Under the pieces are notes generated by a model. It worked only from the letters and a program-made list of their open reading frames with translations. It did no database searches and was not told the DNA's origin. A program made the translations under genes and the position numbers. DNA of 60,000 bases from Bugula neritina. Its lineage: Eukaryota; Bryozoa; Gymnolaemata; Cheilostomatida; Bugulidae. Within the stretch, counting starts at the first letter, position 1; each line of letters begins with the position of its first letter. Where the stretch lies: the NCBI GenBank assembly GCA_964035545.1, contig OZ037766.1, forward strand, positions 6,427,722 through 6,487,721, written 5' to 3'. Of this stretch, positions 1 through 12,900 are shown piece after piece.

Positions 1-888
1 ATCAATGAAATAAACAAATCATTGTGAACCAAGTTGTTTTCAACCACATAGTTACTTGAATTATATTCAAATTTACTTTGAAAGGATTGAATTATTGAGG
101 AAACCACTCACACTCAGGATTTATGTTGTACTTCTATTCCAATGTGCTAACAAATAACTCGAGCTAGCATTATTTTAGAACTGATACCCTACTTCAACAA
201 GGTTAACCCATGTTGTTCATAATATATCCTTTCTTTGGTCTATGTGTCCCATGATCCCCTGTACAATACAGGAATTTGTATAAGTGCTGTGTATTTTCAA
301 CAACGAATTTTGTAAAAAGTTCTACTTATCGGCATGAATGATATAATTGTGGCCAGTCCAATTGTGAATAGATGTGCACATACTACAATACAGTGTATAG
401 TCTTGTCTATGCACATACTGTATATGCTCTGTAGAGTATATTACTCTATACATACTCTATAGTATAAGTTCTTAGTGTCTTTGGTGTAGTTTTCTCATGG
501 ACCGTGCCCAGGTTTCTCAGCTATAAAAGATACAATCTCTCTGTACATGTGGTTATATGTAAAAGTATATATATTATATATTATGCTCATATACATTCTC
601 ATGTGTTATGTGCACATACCACTGTACACACAACACATACATTCACATCTCTGATATTTGAGTTGATTATACATCTTATAATCTGTGTGTACTGACCCCT
701 CAAAGCCCACTCTATTCTGGATCATATATCTAGCATAAGAGTTGCTACCCTAGCTTGTCCTTGCTTATGCTACCCCCTCATATCCTGTATTGTACCTATA
801 GCATGCAATTGTTTAAGTTTTATTCAATATATTACCTGTATTTTCAACTCTGTATTGTTTATGCAAGTAATGATGTTGTTTTCTGTAG
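1..888. other. Upstream flank or intron, no gene recognised
   Basis: AT-rich sequence ending in a splice acceptor (TTCTGTAG) at 888. Short open frames here have no recognisable protein features. The region around 370-480 is rich in tatac/ctcta simple sequence. It is probably the intron that precedes the first visible cadherin exon, since that exon has no start codon. Confidence 0.5.
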
Positions 889-957
889 CATGTACTAAAA
901 CTAACTCAGATGGCAATACTAATCTAGACGTGTCAATTGATGAAGCCACAGCGGCAG
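889..957 (+). CDS. Giant cadherin gene, exon 1 of those visible
   Basis: Starts with the last two bases of a split codon and ends in phase 1 before GTAAGT. Encodes CTKTNSDGNTNLDVSIDEA. It is short and lacks a cadherin hallmark; it is accepted because it has good splice sites and continues in frame into exon 2. Intron 958-1442 holds a minus-strand SINE. Confidence 0.5.
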
Positions 958-3900
958 GTAAGTTCAGGGGAGATAATTCTTATAAACTGAAGCTACACAC
1001 TCTCAACCTCTTAGTTTAAAGAGGTCGAAACATGTTCTGTTTAGACATCGAAACCAGTTGTATTTTGGGTTATCAGAAATTTAAAGCAAGCCGTTGAAAA
1101 TGAAATTATTGAAAATTGCATTAATGCTCATGGCTTCCAAACTTGTAGTATTATAATAAAAAAACTCACGCAAGTTTATAGTCGCCAGCTCTGTGAGAAA
1201 ACCTGATAGAAAGGGTTTTTTGCTAATTCAGGCTGAGGACTTATTCAGATGGGGCACAGAAGCAATTATAACTGAATGCTCTTCCTAGCATCACCAATGG
1301 CCTTTGTCAAGGTTCGAACCCATGACTTCGTGCTTACTAAGCAAATGCTCTAGCCCCTAAACCAGGGCTGCTTCCTTGTAATACCATAATATGGGCAGTT
1401 ATATATCTTGTGTTTAGCTATGAATAAAAACTTGTTTTACAGATTTGTTACAATCTCCATCTTTGTACACTGATGCTCTCGGACTGAATGGTGTCATAAG
1501 TGAGAGCAGTAGCGTGGCCAATAGGATGACGATAGAGCTGCAGCAGAACCCAGCTGACGAGTCCAACATCAACCCTAATGACTACTTTAAGGTTGTCCAG
1601 TCAACCAGTAACCAGGCCAGCATACAGATGATCAAAGAGATTGACTTTGATGTGAGTTTACACTTAGGCTGTTGCTGTTGAAACCATTTATTTCTAATTA
1701 CTGAGCTATTCTAAAAACCTTCGGCCATCTTTGTTTCTAAGTCATGCTTAAGATCTACCAATTCTAACCAACTTTTTTTTACTACGCTATGTAATTATAT
1801 TCTGCAGCATATGATGACAAAACATTCAAGAATTATATTAAGGTATCGTTTAACCTGACATATTATACATAATGCATTAACAATAAGACACTATGTCGTA
1901 GAACTTAACTTTATGTTTGGTATGCAGTTCAATGAAGCTTAAATTACCTAATAATATAAGAAAAATTGTTTTGAAGCCTTTGAACCTGTAGAAATGGAGA
2001 GATTGTTGTCAAATTGACAGAAAATTGAGAAAAATGCTCCGCAAGAGGATTTTTGTGAATAAAAAGATTATCATGTAGAACCCCATTACCTGATAACAGA
2101 CGAATTACTTTTTTACTATGCTGGACCCTGAAAAGAAATAAACAGCTTGGGAGCAGTTTAACATATGGCTGGGATTTGTTTTCATTACTCAGTTGTAGTC
2201 CATTGATGACACCAGTCATTAACAAATAATGCTTTTATAATTTGTTGCTAAAGTTTATTGATGTGTCTAGCAATATCCGATTGATTTGAAACTATTGATG
2301 GAAACTTACAAAATTGCCATGGCAACTCACCAGTTGCTGGGGTATTAGAGTTAAAGAGTGAAAAGTAGGTGGAGAGATGAGTGATGATAAACACGTTATA
2401 TGAACAGATTAAATTTTTACACATTCCCAACATGTGATTAGATGATGGGGGAAGAGTGTATGTTTTATTACGCACCAATTGGTTACCAGGCAACCCAAAG
2501 TTGTCAGTAGGTATTCTTTTTTTCTTATCAGATATACCGTATATTACCGTTTTTTAGGTGATATTCTTTGCTTTTATTGGGTAACAGTCTAAGCAATATT
2601 GTTTTAGAATGACATAGCAAACTTATATTCTAAAATTTTTGTTCAGCCTGACCATAGCATAAAGTGTTATGATTGTTCATTAGAGTTTTATAATAATTAT
2701 TGAAACTCATGCAGACAATAATTTGGGTATTTATTGTAGCTGGGTGAATAACAGCTTGTAATATTATGTTCCTAGCTTCCTCCTTAGACAAAAGAAACTT
2801 GCAAACATTTATAATAAAAAATAATAAGTACCACTCATTTGTAATAAGAGTTGTGTAATTTCCTAACCACAGCAATGCATTATGTAGTTTGCAAGCTTGC
2901 TAATTCTTAGGCATAGCAAAATAAAAATATAGATACTAAATTATGACATTAAAAATAGTAAAAAAACTATTGGAAACCTTTTTGACTAGAACTATATATT
3001 TCAGTGCATTTAAAGTTTTACAAAAAGTTGCTTGTTTCCCATTGATATCTACATTCATACAAAAAGTTGTGCCTAAAATTTGATTATTTATCTAAAGTAT
3101 ATTCATATTGTGCTCTTTATTAAAATAAAATAGTTCAAAGATAGTTAAGTTCCACATATCTTATTGTATCTCATGATTACAAAGGCTCCATGCACCCCCC
3201 CCACCCCAGTGTTTACAAAGTCTGTTGTTTTACAGCCTGCTGCCAACCCAGTCTTCAATGACCCTGTTCTGAGAGACACTGCCTCTATATCCATCACTCT
3301 GAACTGTTTTCCAGCACAAGGCGCTGCTGTAAGTAGTGCTTCACCTGCTCATTCTTATAACTTTGCATATTACAGTTAGAAAAGTTGGATTTTCATCCTG
3401 CAAGGACTATTTGAATTCTGTGGTTCACAAATTTAGCATTTACTTTGCCTATTGTAAAGCACCACCTTGGTGCCTAATCACCCGCAATATAGAATAAAAA
3501 TGTATTATTTACTCTACCATCAGTCCAACTCTTGTGAAATGGGAAGGCTGCGAAGTAAGCTTAATACTTCTGTTTCAATAGAGTCTTCATTAGATCTCTA
3601 TAATCAAATTGATACTTACAGTACATATGTACCATAAATAGCACTGTACATAACCCTTTCATGCGCAATGTCCACAGATATGGCCATTACTTATATAGTG
3701 CCAAGTGACTAAAAAAAGTTCATGCATGAAAGGAATATGAACATATATGTACATATGTTCGTGGTATTTTTAGATCGCTGTTTATAAACTCAGTATAAAT
3801 TACTAAAAATGCATTTGTTTGAGTGGTTTATTTTTGGATAACATTGATTTATAAAACATAAGTTTTAAAATTTTAACCAGTCTTTAAATTTTAAAACTAT

Positions 3901-6900
3901 GATGATTACTATTCTAGACTTGCTGTGTTTTTTTATCTAGAGGACATTTGCACTCACCGTGTACATAAACGATGTGAATGACAACGCTCCAGTGTTCAGT
4001 CAGTCCTCCTACGCCTTCAGCATTGCCGAATCTACTCCAGTGAATATGAACGTGTGGGAACCACTCGGCCCCAAAGTCACCGACTTGGATAAAAATGAGA
4101 ACAGCCACATATTCTTCAGCGTCATTCCTGATGACGTCACTGGAGCGGTAAAAACTACTTTCAACTTGACGCAAATATGTTTTAGAGATTCAATCTTGTT
4201 CATTTCTTGATAGTGAGGTCTACTTCTTGTAGCATGAGAAGTTTGGTATTTCTGTAATTCGAACTGGAGAGCTCAAGTTGATTCAACAGCTTGATTATGA
4301 GAGCCTTCCGGCTGACAGGAAGTACTATGACTTGAAGATTTTGGTCAGAGTAAGTACATCACTTCCTCTTACGAATTTCCTCGTAAAATTTGACCTTAGA
4401 TTATCCGGGTGGTGGCTCCTTGTTATTCTGCACTGTTCTCCTTTAGGATGATGCAAGAGGTGACCAGAGACAGTTATCTGCAACAACCACAGTAAGGATC
4501 ACAGTGCTGGACTCTGATGACCTACCTCCAAGGTTTATATACTCGGGTTGTACTCCAGTTGTGAATGGAGTGTGTTTAAACCCACAGTATACAGCCACTG
4601 TCACCATGGGCGAGACGGGAAGTCTAGCTGTGCTGCCCGCACCGATCAATGCCGTAGACGGTGATGTTACTCTAAACTATCCTATCGGGTAAAGCATTGC
4701 AGTTGCCTTCAAGTATACAGTTTGTCAAATGTGAAATACTTGTATTCTAACCATACTAGATATTTCTAATGTATGCATTATAACAACTGTTTTAGATACT
4801 CAATAGTAGCAGGGAGTCCTGATGACTATGCTAGTATATTTGACATAAACTCTGCTACTGGAGCGGTTATGGTCAAGACTGCTATTACTAACTCTAGCAT
4901 CAGAGAGTATGATCTTACTATACAGGTATACTATACAGTACTTGAAGATGATATTATTATCTTTACGGGCTAGTAATTTTAATTAAATATAAATACACGA
5001 GAAGCATTAGTTTACTTTGATAGATAAAAAAATGTTCCTCATGTCTTAATTTTTAAATAATATTACTTTGTTTTAGATTTAAAAATAAATAAGTTTTTTA
5101 TCTAAATTTGGACAAATTTATTTACAATGCGACTTCACTTTTAATATTGATCATAATTAGGCAAAAGAACAACAAGGTCAAGGATATTACGAGACGGCTA
5201 CACTTACTGTGATGATTGAACCCCCATCTACTAGCCTGCCTCAGATTAGCTTTAGCTCTGGCAATAGCGGAGGGGCAGTGTATGAGGGTTCTCCGACCGG
5301 AACACTTGTAAAGAATGAGGACAATCTCGCAGAGCCTGTTCGAGTTATCGTCACAGATGCTGATTTGGTAAGGAAAGGAGAAAATCAGTTTATTGCTAGA
5401 AGAAAAAATCCAACAGTGTTTGCAACATTCTAATCATTTAAAGTGTACAGAATAGAAGGAATATAAATTTTGACATTTATTTATAGTAATTGTACAGTTA
5501 TATTTGCTTTATAATGAAACAGTTACATATAATGTGCTATACAACTTCAACTACAGTAAGGTTATGTTTTAATGAAAGAGTTACATATAGTGCGTTATAT
5601 ATAACTTGTAAAGGTTTTATTTTAGTGATATAATTACATATAGTATGTTATTTAACTTCAACTTGTATATATTAAGGGGCCCAGTGATGCTGTCCCCAAG
5701 TACGTCTACCAAACCAGTGAGCCGAGTATATTCTCGGTAACTGCTGATGGATATATCAGTTTAGTGAAATCCGACTTGGACTACGAGAACACACAGCATC
5801 AGACCTTCAATGTTCAGATCACTGTTAGAGAAGCAAATAATCCTAGTCAGTCAGTCACCGCTGTGATCTCTATACAAGTTCTAGATGTCAATGACAATTC
5901 TCCCGTGTTTGAGAGATCAAGTTACCAAGCCTCTCTAGACCCGGGATCTGCCGCTCGCACTGTTGTCACAGTAAGTGCTTCAACTGGGTATGATTTCAGA
6001 AACATCTCTTTTAAACTCTCAGAAGAGGCGACATGATACTTTCTTTTAGATTTACTCAGACGACAATCTCTACTATTAGGAGGTAGGTGCAGTAATAAAG
6101 AAATTGAGAAAAGCCTGTGTTCTAGATTAAAAATGTAGCAAAAGAAGTTATGTTCTCACAAGAATTTCAACCCTCGCCCCAAACCAAAATTTATAAAGAA
6201 ATTTAAAGAACCTAGGCTATCTCAATTTCGTCACTACTGCTCCTAAATGTATTAGTATATTGGAAATTTTTGGTAGTAATACCACACCATGTTCTAATAT
6301 AGTCTAATGGCTTTCCGTCATGTATATTTTCTAGGTCAATGCTACAGACGCCGACTCGTTGCTCTTTGGTGAAGTGAGGTATGAAATCCTGTCTGTCACT
6401 GGAGGTAGTAAAGAAAAGTTTACTATTGGCAGCATCAGCGGGGAAGTTAGGACAGCAGGCAGTATTGCTGCCACAGAGAACTATATAATAATTGTCCAGG
6501 CCTGTGACAGAGCACCTGTCAGTAGTCGCAGGTGAGTTAGTGTGTCTAAAAACTACTCTGATCTACAAGAAGATCTCAGAATTTCTCCTGCGCTACATTC
6601 ATAAAATATGTTTATACCACATTAAAAAGAGATTTGTCTCCAAGACCCATGACTATAAGAAATGTGTAACCAGGTATCTGTAATGCTCCTTTTCAACATG
6701 TTAATGCAGGTGCTCGTCAGTGCCCATTACACTGTCAGTGACCGGTGTCAATGTTACTGGCCCAGCTGTCTACTTCGACACAACTAGCTATAACCTGGTG
6801 GTCTCAGAAGCTGTCCCTATCGACTACTTAGCAGAGCTGATTCAGGTAAAGTATTCTATATAACTATTAATAACTATGAGTAAAAAAACTTTAGTTAACC

Positions 6901-9900
6901 AATTTAATTTGCAACAGCAACATTAATTTGTTTGCATTTTCTGGAAGAGTATTTCAATGTTTAAATAGTGTGTAGAATGTTCTTGGCATATTTTAGGCTC
7001 AAAGCTCAACTGGACGTGTTCTGACTTACAACATCGTCGAGGGTAACACAGGCTCGTCATGGAATCTCGGGACCAACAGCAGGGAGCTGAGGACTGCCAG
7101 ACTACTAGATAGGGAGGATGTGGACACGTATCGACTTAATATCACAGCTACTGATGATGTTGGCAATGTAAGTTATACCACTCACTCTCTTTCTACTCTC
7201 TTTCTACTCACAGTAACACAAATATTAGCAAGTGTAAGAAGATGGGTTTTCAATTGAGGCAATTAGCATACCATTATCATGGCAACATATAGTATTGCAC
7301 TGTGTGTTATTTGATGTATCAGGTTGTCCAGTGAGTCATTATATAACCAGTGCACTCAAACATTCTACTCCTGTGTATTGTATAACATTTTATAATATCT
7401 TATAATATAAAATCATTTCAGTCTCTTTGTGACTAGGATATGTAGTAAGGTGACTTGCCACATTATCTTTTTTAAGATGATGGCTTAAGCACAGTTACAT
7501 GTCACATAATGTGGATTATTGAAGTTTTGAATATATTATATAGTGTATTATATATTTTATATTATATTATACATGTATCCAGTATTATGTAATAGTTTAC
7601 TTTGGCCATAACTCATGGGAACCAGCATAAGATGGACAGTTTTAGACATTTTTTCTGGTGATAATTGGTGGCCTCTAAGCAGCAGATGGTAGCGTGGCCG
7701 AGCGGTCTAAGGCGCTGGTTTAAGGCACCAGTCTCTTCGGAGGCGTGGGTTCGAATCCCACCGCTGCCAAAATTTTTTCACGTTTTTTTACAGATGTATC
7801 AACAGTGTAGTTAAACATTTTTTTCCAGTATCGTGTATTGCATAATAGTTTACTTTGGCAATGTATATATACACTGAGCACATACTAGTCCTGAGAACCA
7901 GCATAATGTCAACAGTTGGGATATTTTGTGTGATGTTATTTGGGAGCAACTTTGAACTATATGGTAGCGTGGCCGAGCGGTCTAAGGCGCTGGTTTAAGG
8001 CACCAGTCTCTTCGGAGGCGTGGGTTCGAATCCCACCGCTGCCAAAATCTTTTGGTATAATTTGCTATAATTCGAAAACATGAGAAAGTTTTGTCAGCAG
8101 CTACTACTATCATTTGTGTATTTCATATTTAGATTTCTTTTTTGTACATTAGTACTGTTATTTATGGTCTCAAAAATCTAGAAATTGGGCAATAAAATCA
8201 ACTGCCCATCTTTGAATTGTCAGTAAATCCAGCACCGTTGATTTTTGTTCTGGTTAGTCGGTATTTGCAGTACTTGGTTGTTTTCAATACTGCAATATTA
8301 GTAATAATGGGCGTAATGATTATTAAAAATGATTATAATCTTGTTGTTTATTACCCTAATTAATATGTTTATTATTGTTGAATAATAATTATATAAACCA
8401 AGTCGAAATCACAACATTCAAGATAATGGTATAGACTTGTGAGTCTTAAAATGTTAGCATTTGAACATTAATATATATTATAGGATGGTAAGCAGCTCAA
8501 ATAGAAACATAAACTTGTATGATAGATTTAGGCCTAGCTGTTTTGAAAAAGAGTTCTTCAAATCCTCTATTTCTCGCTACCAATAAAAACGTACTAACTG
8601 CTATAAGACCAGATAACAGTCTTTGAAACACTATTGAGCACTGGCTCGGCACCAATAATATACAGTGATTGACCTTCACCTTCTATTCTCTTCCATATAG
8701 GTTGCCAGTGCCCTTGTGTCCATCTCAATATCAGATGTCAATGACAACGACCCCCAATTTGCGTCCCCTGTATACGAGTTTACCGTGCCGGAGAATGAAG
8801 GTGGCTATGTTGTGGGGAGTGTTTCTGCAGACGACGCAGACAGCATCAGCAGCACCCTACTCTATGAGTTTGAGTATCCCAACAGCTACTTCTCAATCGA
8901 CTCAAACGGTGTGATACGGACAACCAGGGCTTTAGACTACGAGACCCAACCACAACATAACTTTTCTGTGGAGGTGACGGACGGGCCCCCATCTCCTCGC
9001 AAAGGAAGAGCCCTGGTGATAGTCAATGTGATTGACAAAGCGGATAGTGTGCCGAGATTTGTGCAGACGACTTATAATGTGGATGTTGAGGAAGGGAAGA
9101 TTGGACCTTTTCTAACTGTAGAGGTGAGTGTAGAGAATTTGTAGAGGTATGTGTGGAGCAAGTGCAGAGGTAAGTTTAGAGGTAGTGTAGAGCAGGTATA
9201 GCTGAACCTCAGGCTTGGTTTGAAGAACTTCAAGATGTGTTGAAACACTACTGCTTCTTATACTATCATATGAGAATCCAATACCAAACAATAACAACAC
9301 TCATGCTTTTGGCATGAAATTCTTGCTAATTTTAAATTTATTAACAGAATAGTGGGCTAGGTTTGATGCTGGAAGGAAGCAACCCAAACCTAGAACCATG
9401 ACTAGCCTACTACCAATTGGAGATTACATATAAATCCTTGTGAAAATTTCACTCAACTTCTTAATTTGTTTTCATTTCTGTACGGTCTTCTTTGAAATTA
9501 TTCAAAGTACTTCATGATGTCACCTTATGCACTGTATAATAATTTATTGTTTCTCAGGCAATAGATGCTGACACCAGTCCAGCTGTCGTCTATAGAATCA
9601 TCTCGGCTGATGCCGGCTTCTTCAGCATAAACAGCCAAACTGGAGTAGTCAGTGTTGCATCACCTTTAGACTATGAGTCTACCAAGACGCACACCATCAC
9701 CATTTCTACAGATGATGGGAGGGGGCGGGTGTCACAAATTCCAGAAGCTCAGACTACGGTTAACATCAATGTATTGGTAAGGTTGTAGTGCAACTAAAAC
9801 CGGCTGAGCTATAACATGTAGTGTGATGTAATGTTGGTGTTTAGAAAATGCTCTGGTTTTTCTTAGTCAGCCACTGTAAAATCTGTTGCATCTTTAGTTA

Positions 9901-12900
9901 AGTGTATTTTTGGAAGTAAAATTTAATTTTTCTTTTTGTCTTTAGTGATAATTTATTCAAATGCCCTTCAAAGGGCTAAGGGTTGTTCTTCGAATATTGT
10001 TAATAATATTGTTTATGAATTCACCTGCCTTTGTTGCTGATCTCTGGTTTATATATATTTGTTTAGATTTCATTCTATATGCAAGTAAAACCAGTTTAGT
10101 TGGGAGCACTATATTTTACATAAAAGTGTTTTTATGTCATAATAATTTAATCTATGCTGCAGGATGTGAATGACAACAGTCCAGTGTTCAATGAAGTGTA
10201 TACAGCTAATGTATCAGTTGGTGCTTTAGTGGGTACTGTGGTAAAGAAGGTGGTAGTCTCAGATAAGGACACTGTAAGTATAAGCTTACAAACTTGACTA
10301 CATAAATTGTTTTATCAATTTGTTATGTTTACACATTGAAGTTGTGAAATATCTCATGCAAGTACTATTTAAAAAAAGTTAGAATGAAATTTGTCCTTTT
10401 AAATACTGAACAAGCTCATTTCCTGTATTGATCAGCCATCATTGCATTCGCCTACAATTACAAACATGGAAATTAAAAAAAAAACTTTCTCACTGTACAA
10501 AACAGTAAAGGCCTTTTCAGTTTTATCCAATTCAATTTACTTTTTTCAATTAAATAGATTTTTGTTGACAAATAAATTAAATTTGGAATTGGATTTTTAT
10601 ATTAAGAGCTAATGACAAATTTTATGTAATTAGAAAATAAACTCCCAAGTCTAAACGCTGAAGAGTAGTGAACTGATTTGACATAGTTTTTTATAACTAT
10701 TATAGGTATTGTATAGGTATAGTAAACAATCCTATAGAAGATTATATACATCACTAAAGTAATAGTAGAGCAGGTGGGGGTATAGCTCAGTGGTAGAGCA
10801 ATCGGCTGCAGTCCGATAGGCCCTGGGTTCAACTCCCAGTGCCCCCTGTTTTTTTTTCATTATTTTTTGCTGTTTTATTTTACAATTATACAAAACAGTA
10901 GGATTTAGCAGTAGGATTTATTACAAAATCTCAGGCATTATGCTTTAAGCACGTGTGAATACCCGTGTTGAGATATTCTTATTCAATAAATTTCATTATG
11001 TTTCTTTAAGCATAGTTTTGTGAATAACTATTATGTGCTGTTTTATGTAATACTGTATAAAAAATTTAAGAGTTTGCTTAAGTTTATGTGTGAAGTACTA
11101 GGACATTTTTATCTGTTTTATTATTTTTTTTGCTTTATTATATGTATTTTGTGTTGGCTCTATATGCTTATTTCACTACAACAATTGAAACTTGAAATCA
11201 AGATTATTTACCAGGTTGTTGAAAAGTAAAGCATTATTTTTTAGAATGCCAATGGAAAAATCAGCTACAGAATTATAGGCTCCACACCGCTACAAGGTAC
11301 AGACCATTTCTACATGATACCAGATACAGGGGAGATAATCACTAGAAGTAGTTTAACATCAAACATCTCACAGGTTTAACTCTAGTTTTAATAATCACCA
11401 TGTAGTTTACTTTTACTGGTTTTACCTTACCTGGTTTTGCCTTACCTGGTTGCCTTACCTGGTTGCTTTACCTGGATTTACTTCATCAATGATGGAGTAA
11501 TTTGTGAGAGGGTAGCCATCAGTTTAATGTTTGATAATACCACAGTGTAAGTTGTATAATCAGTATCGTCAAGAGGTTTCAAGTAACCTGTTATAAGTTC
11601 AACACTCATTATCCAATAGCCAAAGTGAATAGATTATTAAGTTAGTTGTTTATTTGTGTCTTTATTTCTGCCTCACAGTATGTATTGTCACTGGAGGCTA
11701 CAGATAATGGAAAACCACCTCTCACTGGAGAGACAACTCTTACTATCAACGTAGTTGGACTCGGCGAAAGAATGGAATTCATTGGGGCTCCTTATTCTCT
11801 TGCCATCAACTACACAGTTCCACTCGGTGCTCAAATATTTACTGTAAGTTGTTTCAATTTTATTGATTGATATGATTGCAAATTACAAAGTCTAATTTTT
11901 AGTAGGGTGTTTATGTTTTATAACATAAGCCTATGCATATTTTAAATAATATTTAGTTGTTCTTCCAAGGGAATATTTTTTGATACCCACATTGCTACAA
12001 TGTAGCATAATTATTGATTGCTGAAATAACATCATTCTGAATTTCACTAGCTTCTATGTATGTGATAGTCTAGTTTTAATATAGCTTTCAATGAAATGAA
12101 GTTTCTTGTTTTGGTACTCCATTGTTCTAATTTGAAAGAATTATCAAGTCAGGTAATCTACAGTAAATAGCGTGTTGATATTTAACTATATGGTAAATTC
12201 ACTTTATTAGCACACATTTACATGAAGCATCGGTGGTTCAGTGGTAGAATTCTCGCCTGCCACGCGGGAGGCCCGGGTTCAATTCCCGGCCGATGCATTT
12301 TTTGCCAAATTTATATTCTTTTTTTTGTTTTCTTAAAAGCCTCCTTAATTGATATTTACAGTGTTATAATACATTTTATTCATTAAATTTATTTGTTTGT
12401 CTTTTGAAATTTTGTTAATCCAACCTAAAGATCATTTATAAGTATTGAATTGAATGATAGCTAGTTGGCCAACTTAACCTGTTTTTTTTGTAAAGTATAT
12501 TGTACTATTTCAAAGGTGCCTGGCATAAGAAATGGAAACGGTGAGATTACCTACTCTCTGCAAGGGGTTGGCACTTCTGGTCAAATATTTGACATCAGTA
12601 ATGATGGAACTGTAACTGTTAGAGGGAACTTAGGAAGTGACACAACACAAAGGTATATCTAGTTAATTCATACTCATTACATTTGCGTGGAAACCCACTT
12701 GGCAGAACTGATGATATGTTTCTAATTTACAGGTACACAGTGTATATAACAGCAACAGATAGTGCTGGCTCTACTGCCACTGCACAGCTTACCATATCTG
12801 TCACCAGAAATTTGTTCTCGCCAATTATACAGCCACCACTAACTACAAACATCAACATTAGCAGAAGTCTTTCTCCGGATGTGACAATCATAAAAATCAC

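Noticed and set aside
504-695. Candidate first exon or signal peptide (63 codons)
   Set aside because: Composition is simple-sequence-like and no donor joins it in phase to the exon at 889.
1-888. Promoter with TATA-like words
   Set aside because: TATA words are expected by chance in such AT-rich DNA, and the first visible exon is internal.
1944-2875. Minus-strand open frames of 80-93 codons
   Set aside because: AT-rich intron sequence, no domain, no splice partners, and low-complexity composition.
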